A stretch of DNA of 8,665 nucleotides from JOPF133 sp035505095 (GTDB lineage Bacteria; Acidobacteriota; Terriglobia; Bryobacterales; Bryobacteraceae). The position numbers were made by a program, and so were the translations under genes. Positions 1 through 6,140 of this stretch are shown here, one piece after another. The number at the start of each line of letters is the position of its first letter. The first letter of the stretch is position 1. The notes under the pieces were generated by a model, which was not told where the DNA came from, did no database searches, and saw nothing but the letters and a program-made list of their open reading frames with translations. The stretch spans positions 1-8,665 of the forward strand of contig DATJRE010000410.1 in NCBI GenBank assembly GCA_035505095.1, written 5' to 3'.

Positions 1-333
1 GCGGCGGAGTTTCTGGACTTTCTGATCGGCGTTTCTCCGGCGGATCGAGTGCGGCTCTATCGCGGCGGGCTGGACCGCTTGAATGCGGAGGCCGAGCGCC
101 GCTACGGAAAATCTTTCGCCGAAATTACGGTGGAACAAGCCGGGCCGGTCCTGGCTCCGCTCCACGGCCCGTGGTCCTACCGCGCCCCTGAGGATCCGTT
201 CGCGCAATTTTTACTGGCGGCGAAGAATGATTTGTTGACCGCGACCGCGAACTCGCGCGAGTACATCGCGGTGGTGTCGCAACGGCGCCGGAGCGCGGGC
301 GGAGTGGGTCAATACTGGTATCCCATTGAATGA
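1..333 (+). CDS. Gluconate 2-dehydrogenase subunit 3-like small subunit (C-terminal part)
   Basis: The reading frame is open from the first base and ends at TGA 331-333, giving 110 visible residues; the start lies outside the window. A GTG at 49 is in frame, but open, plausible protein continues upstream, so it is probably internal. The visible part is alpha-helical and polar. Its C-terminal pattern (DPFAQFLLAAKNDLL at visible residues 65-79, then NSREYI and a final G-Q-Y-W-Y) is typical of small subunits paired with GMC dehydrogenases. In that family the small subunit usually carries a Tat signal and helps export the folded flavin subunit; that signal would be upstream of this window. Its stop is one base before the ATG of the GMC gene, so the two are almost certainly co-transcribed and translationally coupled. 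The family call rests on the C-terminal pattern plus this neighbour, so it is good but not certain. Confidence 0.75.
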   Translation, partial: AAEFLDFLIGVSPADRVRLYRGGLDRLNAEAERRYGKSFAEITVEQAGPVLAPLHGPWSYRAPEDPFAQFLLAAKNDLLTATANSREYIAVVSQRRRSAGGVGQYWYPIE

Positions 334-334
334 G

Positions 335-1894
335 ATGATCGACCACGACGTTCTGATTATCGGGTCCGGAGCCTCGGGAGGCATGACGGCGCGCGAGTTG
401 ACCCGGCGCGGTATCCGTTGTCTGATGCTGGATGCGGGTCCCGCGGTGGATTTCAACCGGGACCGCGGGACGAAAAAGGTCTACGACCTTCCGTATCGAG
501 GGTTCGGGCAGCCGGGGCGTTTTCCGCATATCACGCAGGCCAACGAGTTCAACGCCAATGTCTGGGCCGACGAGAAGCAGAACCCCTATACCTACGATCC
601 GGGGAGTCCTTATTATTGGGTGCGCGTGCGGCTGATCGGCGGAAAGACGCTGGTGTGGGGGCGCGCTTCCTGGCGGTTGAGCGATTTCGAGTTCAAAGGC
701 AAAGACCACGACGGATTCGGGGAGAACTGGCCGATCAGCTACCAGGATCTGGCCCCGTATTACGATCGCGCCGAGCCGCTGCTGCGGGTGTCGGGGCGTA
801 AGGAAGGGTTTCGCCAACTCCCCGACGGCGTGTTTCTGGAAGACACGTCGGCCGACAGCGAATCGATCCAACGATTCCTGGCTGCGGCCAAAAGCAGGAA
901 TATTCCGACCACCAAACCTCGCAGGGCAACCGGGGGACTGGCCAGCTCGGTGAACCTGCTGTTGCCGGATGCGCTGGCCACTGGGAATCTTCAGATCGTT
1001 TCGAACGCGGTGGTTCGAGAAATTACCACCGATAAGAACAGCGGCCTGGCGAATGGCGCGCATTTCATCGACCGGCGCAGTAAGCAGGAATTTCACGCCA
1101 AGGCGCGGATAGTCGTGGTAGGCGCCTCGGCGCTCGAAAGCGCGCGGCTGCTGCTGAACTCGGGGCTCGCCAATTCGAGCGGCGTTCTGGGACATTACGT
1201 GTTCGACCAGTTCTACGTGAAGAACGTGGTGACGTGCATCGTTCCGGAGGCTCGCGGTGGGCAGCCGCGCCGCGGGCTGATGGGCGGGGCCGGGTACATT
1301 CCGCGATTCCGCAATCTCGATACGCGGGAGAAGAATTTCATTCGGGGATACGCCTACGACTTTGGCAGCGGCGGCTCGCCGAGTCCGAATTATTTCCCGC
1401 TTTACGGTGAGGCGCTGCAAAAGGAGCTGGCGGATACCAGCGGCGCGCAGTTCACCATGACCACCATGGGCGAGGTGCTGCCGCGCTACGAAAATCACGT
1501 GTCCATCGACCCGCGGGTGAAAGACGAGTGGGGCATTCCGGCGCTGCACATCCAGCATAAATACACCGACAACGAATTTGAGATGGGCAAGGATTCGATG
1601 CACGTGGCGGAGGAGTTATGCCGCGCGGCCGGTTTCGAGGTGCTGGCGAAACACTGGGAGATGGTGCCTCCAGGCGAGAGCATTCATGAGCTGGGGTCAT
1701 GCAGGATGGGGGCCAATCCAAAGACTTCGGTTCTGAACCAGTACAACCAAACCCACGATATCAAGAACCTCTTCGTAGTGGATGGGAGCGCGTTTGTCTC
1801 GGGAGGCTCGCAGAATCCCACGTTGACCATCTCGGCGCTGTCGATCCGTGCCGCGGAATATATGGCGGAGCAGATGCGGCGGGGCGATCTATAG
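335..1894 (+). CDS. GMC-family FAD oxidoreductase, catalytic subunit of a sugar/glycoside dehydrogenase
   Basis: The product is 519 residues, a normal length for this family. It has an N-terminal Rossmann FAD motif G-S-G-A-S-G at residues 10-15, with an acidic residue (D33 in LDAG, where Glu is usual) ending the second strand. The GMC flavin-loop motif GGKTLVWG is at 102-109. The substrate-domain end carries HELGSCRMG (451-459) and GGSQNPTLT (490-498). H451 and N494 are 43 residues apart, close to the spacing of the catalytic His/Asn pair in choline oxidase and pyranose 2-oxidase, so both catalytic residues appear intact. There is no signal peptide, as expected if the protein is exported with its small subunit. 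I chose ATG 335, directly after the upstream stop; TTG 326 would add three residues and overlap that gene. No clear ribosome site precedes either, which suits coupled translation. The protein has only four cysteines, none clustered. The likely reaction is oxidation of a sugar or glycoside hydroxyl to a ketone; the substrate is not determined. Confidence 0.9.
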   Translation: MIDHDVLIIGSGASGGMTARELTRRGIRCLMLDAGPAVDFNRDRGTKKVYDLPYRGFGQPGRFPHITQANEFNANVWADEKQNPYTYDPGSPYYWVRVRLIGGKTLVWGRASWRLSDFEFKGKDHDGFGENWPISYQDLAPYYDRAEPLLRVSGRKEGFRQLPDGVFLEDTSADSESIQRFLAAAKSRNIPTTKPRRATGGLASSVNLLLPDALATGNLQIVSNAVVREITTDKNSGLANGAHFIDRRSKQEFHAKARIVVVGASALESARLLLNSGLANSSGVLGHYVFDQFYVKNVVTCIVPEARGGQPRRGLMGGAGYIPRFRNLDTREKNFIRGYAYDFGSGGSPSPNYFPLYGEALQKELADTSGAQFTMTTMGEVLPRYENHVSIDPRVKDEWGIPALHIQHKYTDNEFEMGKDSMHVAEELCRAAGFEVLAKHWEMVPPGESIHELGSCRMGANPKTSVLNQYNQTHDIKNLFVVDGSAFVSGGSQNPTLTISALSIRAAEYMAEQMRRGDL

Positions 1895-2073
1895 AGCCGC
1901 GGCTTCTGGCGCGGGTTTCGTCGCCGGGAAAGCGGCGCAGATCGCGCATCACGCATCGCGCCGAAAAGCGATGACGGGCGGCTGGCGGGAGCGGCAGGAA
2001 TTGCACAACCGCCCGGATCTCCGCGATGGGTGAACCGAGTCACGCGGCCGGGAACCAGCTTCGTGGTGAGGCG
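1895..2073. other. Convergent intergenic gap with two short hairpins
   Basis: These 179 bases lie between the 3' ends of the GMC gene (+) and the PF06439 gene (-). Two perfect inverted repeats are visible: CGCCG/CGGCG (arms 1922-1926 and 1933-1937, 6-base loop) and CATCGC/GCGATG (arms 1954-1959 and 1968-1973, 8-base loop). They sit where terminators for the + strand operon would be expected, but neither is followed by a T-run, so they are at best weak or factor-assisted terminators. I see no convincing coding sequence in this gap. Confidence 0.3.
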
Positions 2074-2919
2074 TTAATTCAGTTCTCTCACCCAGATATT
2101 TCGAAAGCTCACGGGTTCACTGGGATCGGGATGCGCCTGCAACTTAATGGGAGCGGAATCGAACTTCTTATAGAATGGCTTGCCGATGAATAACGTCTCG
2201 CCCTTCAATTCGAAATGGTTCTGGACGAGCACGCCATTGAAAAATACCGTCGCGTACGCGGGGGACGCAAGAGAGCCATCCGCATTGAAAACGGGCGCCA
2301 TCCAGATGACGTCGTAGCTCTGCCACTCGCCCGGCTTTCGGGCCGGGTTGACCAGCGGAATCCCCTGCTTATAAATGCTTCCCGCCTGCCCGTTGGAATA
2401 GGTCCGGTTATTGTAGGAATCCAGAATCTGCAGCTCGTAACCGGAATCGCCGCGGCCTGTCGACGCCAGAAATACGCCGCTGTTGCCGCGCCCTTGATCA
2501 GTTCCGGTGACATTTTCGGGAATTCTCCACTCAATGTGCAACTGGTAATTGTGGAAGAGGCGCTTGGTTTCGATATTGGTCGCGCCGCGCCCCTTTTTTA
2601 CGGTCATCACGCCATCCTGGACGATCCAATTGGCGGGCTCTTTGTCGCGGGTGTTCACCCACCCGTCGAGGTTCTTTCCGTCGAACAGAACAATGGCGTC
2701 GGAAGGCGGGGCTGAATCGACAGCGCCGGGGGTGACCACTTTAGGCACAGGATCCCAGACTTCCGTGTCCTGCGGTCTGGCGCCACCTTGCCGGCCGCGG
2801 CCGCGTCCCTGGCCCGCGGGCGGCTCCTGCGCCCAAATGGCTGCCGGCCAGGCTGTCAACATCACGACGGCGCAGCAGATCGAACTTATCAAGCGTATGG
2901 GAAAGGAAAAAGGCCTCAT
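2074..2919 (-). CDS. Secreted 3-keto-disaccharide hydrolase domain protein (PF06439, formerly DUF1080)
   Basis: The product is 281 residues. Residues 1-30 form a clear signal peptide: Arg residues near the start, a hydrophobic core (ISSICCAVVMLTAW) and an A-I-W-A site before Q31. Residues 35-50 are a Gly/Arg/Gln-rich linker, and about 75-281 is a single concanavalin/LamG-like beta-sandwich. Family hallmarks are LFDGKNLDGW (78-87), GNSGVFL, YELQILDSYNN, GSIY, EWQSYDVIW and the C-terminal PVSFRNIWVREL. Members of this Pfam family hydrolyse 3-keto-glycosides made by periplasmic dehydrogenases; here that role is inferred. The gene converges on a GMC dehydrogenase operon that could supply such a substrate. 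ATG 2919 is supported by the signal peptide directly after it and by a GGAG site five bases upstream. The usual LQ-D-H-G segment reads LQAHPDPSEP here, slightly longer than the form I recall as common. Confidence 0.88.
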   Translation of the reverse strand: MRPFSFPIRLISSICCAVVMLTAWPAAIWAQEPPAGQGRGRGRQGGARPQDTEVWDPVPKVVTPGAVDSAPPSDAIVLFDGKNLDGWVNTRDKEPANWIVQDGVMTVKKGRGATNIETKRLFHNYQLHIEWRIPENVTGTDQGRGNSGVFLASTGRGDSGYELQILDSYNNRTYSNGQAGSIYKQGIPLVNPARKPGEWQSYDVIWMAPVFNADGSLASPAYATVFFNGVLVQNHFELKGETLFIGKPFYKKFDSAPIKLQAHPDPSEPVSFRNIWVRELN

Positions 2920-2924
2920 TGGAT

Positions 2925-2928
2925 CTCC
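2925..2928 (-). promoter_or_regulatory. Ribosome binding site of the PF06439 gene
   Basis: On the minus strand GGAG lies five bases before ATG 2919, which fixes that start. A GATAAT hexamer (2937-2942, minus strand) resembles a -10 box, but I see no matching -35 at 16-18 bases, so I do not call a promoter. Confidence 0.6.
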
Positions 2929-3027
2929 GTTCCCCTATTATCTCAATCGGCGGTGGCCGCCGGGCAGGGGTTCATCCGGACGCGCGGGTAGTGCCCCTCC
3001 GGGCGGTAGAACCACACCCTGGGTCTG

Positions 3028-3047
3028 CTCACTTGAGCTCAAGTGAG
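3028..3047. promoter_or_regulatory. Perfect 20-bp palindrome, candidate operator
   Basis: CTCACTTGAG is followed at once by its exact reverse complement CTCAAGTGAG, with no spacer and no mismatch. It lies in the divergent gap, 108 bases before the ATG of the PF06439 gene (-) and 216 bases before the ATG of the propeller-PHP gene (+). A symmetric site of this length is what a dimeric repressor or activator would bind. As RNA it could form an 8-bp stem with a 4-base loop, but no T-run follows on either strand, so a terminator is less likely. No regulator gene is in the window, so the binding protein is unknown. Confidence 0.5.
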
Positions 3048-3160
3048 GCGCCATAGCCATGGGACAGGCAGCCTTGCTCGGCGGGCGCGCGGCCGATTCG
3101 GCGTCGGATATCGGCAACGTACCAAAGATCGTAGAGGTCATGAAGGGCGGTAAGGTCATT
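3047..3160 (+). pseudogene. Degenerate C-terminal remnant of an amidohydrolase
   Basis: The + frame starting at 3047 reads GAIAMGQAALL, then ten residues, then DIGNVPKIVEVMKGGKVI. Metal-dependent amidohydrolases end with a segment of the form G-T-I-x-P-G-K-x-A-D-L, ten residues, then D-I-x-N-x-x-x-I-x-x-V-x-x-G-G-x-V. The G, I, G, A, L, D-I and N positions here match that spacing exactly over 24 residues, and the stretch after it is close to consensus. The usual Asp of the A-D-L step is Leu. A TGA (3044-3046) lies directly upstream in the same frame, and I cannot find the rest of the enzyme in any frame of the preceding 120 bases. The frame runs on to TGA 3257-3259 without family-like sequence. 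I read this as a gene relic on the same strand as the propeller-PHP gene. The consensus is from memory of the family, so chance resemblance is possible. Confidence 0.45.
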
Positions 3161-3245
3161 CAGCCCGCCCGGAAGCGCCAGCGGCTCTCTGCGATTTCGT
3201 GCTGCCTGCTTGGCTACGGGAGCGGCCTGTGCCATGATAACCGCT

Positions 3246-3250
3246 GGAGG
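3246..3250 (+). promoter_or_regulatory. Ribosome binding site of the propeller-PHP gene
   Basis: GGAGG ends 13 bases before ATG 3264. The spacing is longer than ideal, but it is the best purine run near this start. A competing in-frame ATG at 3234 has GGGAG 11 bases upstream (3218-3222). ATG 3264 is preferred because it puts Lys-2 and the hydrophobic export segment right at the N-terminus. Confidence 0.45.
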
Positions 3251-3263
3251 ACCGGCTGATTCC

Positions 3264-6116
3264 ATGAAGCCATGGATCCCTTGGACCGTCTCGGCGGGCG
3301 CGCTCGCCTTCCTGGTATTCACGCTGGCGCAGACGCCGCCTCAGCGAGCGGTGCCCTCCGCCGCCGGGTCTGCTCCGGCGCCGAGCACCGCCATCCGCAT
3401 CCAGTTCGGCGAAAAGCAGGAACGCGAGACGGATTATTCCGGCAGCCTCGACCTGAGCGAAGGGCGGGTCACCGGGTTGATCCCGTGGCGCTTCTTCGGC
3501 GCCGACGAGATTCAAAACGGCAACGGCTGGACGCTGGTCACGCGCCGCTCGGCCTTGGAAGACCAGCCCGATCAACCGCGGCCGATCGCGACAGCGGGGA
3601 ACAGTCTCAACATCGTGCCGAAGGCCGTCTCCGCCGTGATCGACGCGCCTGCCAGTGCCACCGCTACCCTCCGCACGCGCCGCGGGTCGTGGCAGTTCCG
3701 GCTGGCGGACCTGAGCGCCGGGCGGCCGCTGTATTTCGAAGATGGCGATGTGGTGGTGCAGGCGGTGCCTGCTCCGGGCCGGATTTCGCCCGAGACGCCG
3801 CGCAACGCCACTGCCGATCACGACTATCCTTCCCTGGCGATTGCCGCGAACGGAACCGCCTGGGCCGCCTGGCAGGTTTACGAAGATGGCGGCGACCGCG
3901 TGCTGGCCGCCAGGTCCACCGCCGGCGGTTGGTCTGCGCCGGAGTTTCTCACCGAACCCGGCCAGGATGTTTTCCATACCGCCATCGCCGAAGACGCCCG
4001 CGGCCGCATGTGGGTGGTCTGGTCGCAGAGGGATGGCGAAAACTGGGACCTGGTGGCCCGTTTTCACGACGGCGCCACCTGGAGCGCGCCCCGCAAGCTG
4101 ACCAACGGCAATCGCCCGAACATCTTCCACAAGCTGGTGCGCGGCCGCGATGGCACCCTGCACCTGGTGTGGGTCGGCTATCAGAACGCGCAATCGCACG
4201 TGCTGTGGAGCAAACTCACCGGCGACACCTGGAGCCAGCCGCAGGAAATCAGCGGGGCCAGCGCCTGGATGCCCGACGCCGCGGCCGATTCCCACGGCAA
4301 CCTGTACGTGGCGTGGGACAGCTACCGCACCGGCAACTACGACATTTTCATGCGGCGCATTTCCGCCAACGGGGCGATGGACCCGATCCAGCAGGTCACC
4401 AAATCGTCGCGCTTCCAGGCGCACGCCTCCGTGGCGGTGGATGGACAGGACCGGCTGTGGCTGGCATGGGACGAATCGGGCTCGAACTGGGGCAAGGATT
4501 TCTCGCGCGACGATACCTGGCGCGGCACCACGCTGTACGCCAACCGGCGGCCGCGGGTGGCGGTGTTCGCTGACGGCCAATGGTCCGAGCCGGTAGCCGA
4601 TCCGATGGGCGCCGTGCCCAAGCGCTACAACCGCTACGTGGAAGGGCCGCAACTGGCCTGTGACGGCGCGGGCCGCATCTGGCTGGCATTGCGCCTGCGC
4701 ACCTCGACCACCATCAACCGCACGGACTTTTGGGCCAACCTGGGGCGCTGGGACATGGTGCTGACGGCTTACGAAGGCGACCGGTGGCGCGACGCCGTGC
4801 AGCTTCCGCAATCGAGCACGCGGCCCGATGGACCGTTCCAACTGGCGCCCTCCTCCGATGGAGTCTGGGCCGTGTGGACCAACGACAACCGCCGCTTTCC
4901 CGCCGCCACCGGCCAGCCCAACAAGCGCTACAACGAAATCGATTTCGCGCGCACCACCGCCGGGGACGCGCCGCCCGCTCCCGTGCTGATGGCCTTCAGC
5001 GAGCCGCCCGCCAACGCCGCATTTATCCATCCGCATGAGGCCGACGATGTGCGCCAGATCCGCGGCTACCGCGCACAAATCGGCGGGAGCCAGTTGCGGA
5101 TTCTGCGCGGCGACTTCCACCGCCATACGGAAATCTCGCCGGATGGCGCGGGGGATGGCTCGCTGGCGGATTATTTCCGCTACATGATGGACGCCGCTTC
5201 GATGGACACCGGAATCGTCTCCGATCACAACGCCGGGGGCGAGGAATATACCTGGTGGCGCACCGAGAAGGCCATCGACCTGTTCCACATTCCCGGCGGT
5301 TACACGCCGCTGTTCGGGTACGAGCGCAGCGTTCCTTATCCCAACGGCCATCGCAACGTGGTGTTCGCGCAGCGCGGCGTGCACGTGCTGCCGATCTCGC
5401 CCGCGGAAAACCAGAATCGCGTCAACAGCGGGTCAGTGCTGTATCCCTACCTGAAACAGAATCGCGGAATTTGCATGCCGCACTCGCTGGCCACCGATCA
5501 GGGGACGGATTACCGCGACAACGATCCCGAAGTGGAGCCGCTGGTGGAAATTTACCAGGGCTACCACGCCAATTACGAATACGCGGGCGCGCCGCGCGCC
5601 GAGACGCCCGATTACAATGTGGCGACGCACGGCGCATACCGCCCGTTAGGGTTCTATTGGAACGCCCTGGCGAAGGGATTGAAGCTGGGAACCGAATCGA
5701 GTTCGGACCACATTTCCACCCATTCCTCGTACACCATGATCTACACACCCACCACGGTGCGGCGCGACATTGTGGAGAGCATGCGCAAGCGCCACGCCTA
5801 TGGCGCGACCGACAACATCGTGCTGGATTTCCGGGCGCGCGACCGCAAGGGCGGCGAATGGATGATGGGCGATGCGTTCGAGATTTCCGAAGCGCCCGTG
5901 CTGCACGTGCACGTGCTGGGAACCAGCACCATCGCCAGCGTGGAGATTATCAAAGACGGCAAGTTCATCTACCAGACCCAACCCAACGCTTCCACCGCGG
6001 AGTTCGATTATGGCGATGCGGCATCATCGGCGGGCGAAAGCTGGTATTACGTGCGGGTGATGCAGGCGGACCGGCAGATGGCGTGGTCCAGCCCGATCTG
6101 GGTGACGCGGAAGTAA
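3264..6116 (+). CDS. Secreted beta-propeller / PHP-superfamily metallohydrolase
   Basis: The product is 950 residues. Residues 1-22 look like a signal peptide (MKPWIPW, then a hydrophobic stretch, likely cut before Q23). Residues 25-180 are a beta-rich region I do not recognise. Residues 185-545 hold seven repeats of the form x-P/H-x-x-A-x-x-x-x-G-x-x-W-x-x-W followed by G-x-W-S-x-P; repeat anchors are P189, H238, H289, P337, H387, P462 and P524, spaced about 50 then 62-75, suggesting a sialidase-like propeller. The catalytic part begins with DFHRHTEIS (H619, H621). Further candidate metal ligands are D654/H655 (SDHN), E687, H696 (GHRNVVF), H740 (MPHSL), E762, and D815/H816/H820 (SSDHISTH), in PHP order as seen in CehA/McbA and DUF3604-like proteins. 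Residues 870-950 form a C-terminal beta-domain ending WYYVRV...WSSPIWV, common in these proteins. The likely role is hydrolysis of an ester, amide or phosphate bond outside the cytoplasm; the substrate is unknown. TTG 3210 is a possible longer start but would bury the signal peptide. Confidence 0.8.
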   Translation: MKPWIPWTVSAGALAFLVFTLAQTPPQRAVPSAAGSAPAPSTAIRIQFGEKQERETDYSGSLDLSEGRVTGLIPWRFFGADEIQNGNGWTLVTRRSALEDQPDQPRPIATAGNSLNIVPKAVSAVIDAPASATATLRTRRGSWQFRLADLSAGRPLYFEDGDVVVQAVPAPGRISPETPRNATADHDYPSLAIAANGTAWAAWQVYEDGGDRVLAARSTAGGWSAPEFLTEPGQDVFHTAIAEDARGRMWVVWSQRDGENWDLVARFHDGATWSAPRKLTNGNRPNIFHKLVRGRDGTLHLVWVGYQNAQSHVLWSKLTGDTWSQPQEISGASAWMPDAAADSHGNLYVAWDSYRTGNYDIFMRRISANGAMDPIQQVTKSSRFQAHASVAVDGQDRLWLAWDESGSNWGKDFSRDDTWRGTTLYANRRPRVAVFADGQWSEPVADPMGAVPKRYNRYVEGPQLACDGAGRIWLALRLRTSTTINRTDFWANLGRWDMVLTAYEGDRWRDAVQLPQSSTRPDGPFQLAPSSDGVWAVWTNDNRRFPAATGQPNKRYNEIDFARTTAGDAPPAPVLMAFSEPPANAAFIHPHEADDVRQIRGYRAQIGGSQLRILRGDFHRHTEISPDGAGDGSLADYFRYMMDAASMDTGIVSDHNAGGEEYTWWRTEKAIDLFHIPGGYTPLFGYERSVPYPNGHRNVVFAQRGVHVLPISPAENQNRVNSGSVLYPYLKQNRGICMPHSLATDQGTDYRDNDPEVEPLVEIYQGYHANYEYAGAPRAETPDYNVATHGAYRPLGFYWNALAKGLKLGTESSSDHISTHSSYTMIYTPTTVRRDIVESMRKRHAYGATDNIVLDFRARDRKGGEWMMGDAFEISEAPVLHVHVLGTSTIASVEIIKDGKFIYQTQPNASTAEFDYGDAASSAGESWYYVRVMQADRQMAWSSPIWVTRK

Positions 6117-6140
6117 CGTCTACTTTCCCGGATTTCCGCG
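6106..6140. terminator. Hairpin across the convergent 3-base gene junction (possible two-way terminator)
   Basis: CGCGGAA (6106-6112) pairs with TTCCGCG (6134-6140). Alternatively AAGTA (6111-6115) pairs with TACTT (6121-6125), extendable by a G-T and a G-C pair around a 5-base loop. The structures span both stop codons (TAA 6114-6116 on +, TAG 6122-6120 on -). No T-run follows on either strand, so termination activity is uncertain. Confidence 0.25.

Larger units (their letters stand above)
2920..3263. other. Divergent intergenic region
   Basis: This 344-base gap separates the PF06439 gene (-) from the propeller-PHP gene (+) and should contain both promoters. Besides the palindrome and the amidohydrolase-like relic, it holds the ribosome sites of both genes. 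I see no good sigma-70 promoter pair on either strand. Short ORFs across it (for example 3029-3322 and 2938-3159 on the minus strand) have no recognisable product and overlap one another, so I treat them as chance frames. Confidence 0.6.

Noticed and set aside
125..1603. Long minus-strand open frame (492 codons) opposite the GMC gene
   Set aside because: No domain or motif is recognisable, and the opposite strand encodes an intact GMC enzyme with both catalytic residues.
2937..2942. GATAAT on the minus strand as a -10 box for the PF06439 gene
   Set aside because: No acceptable -35 hexamer lies 16-18 bases upstream, and the element is only 17 bases before the ATG, leaving almost no leader.
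2215..3046. Plus-strand frames of about 165 codons opposite the PF06439 gene
   Set aside because: They are antisense to a well-supported secreted protein and show no family features. Only the short stretch from 3047 on looks protein-like, and it is listed separately.
3020..3046. Extending the amidohydrolase relic upstream through the palindrome
   Set aside because: The frame has a TGA inside the palindrome and the residue matches upstream of it are few and weak, so the relic is called only from 3047.
3272..4573. 433-codon + strand frame overlapping the start of the propeller-PHP gene
   Set aside because: It is an Arg/Gly/Ala-rich shadow frame with no signal peptide or family motif; the repeats lie in the other frame.
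3156..5384. Long minus-strand open frame (742 codons) opposite the propeller-PHP gene
   Set aside because: Its translation is rich in Arg, Gly, His and Val with no recognisable domain. It lies antisense to a gene with clear repeats and catalytic motifs, as often happens in high-GC DNA.
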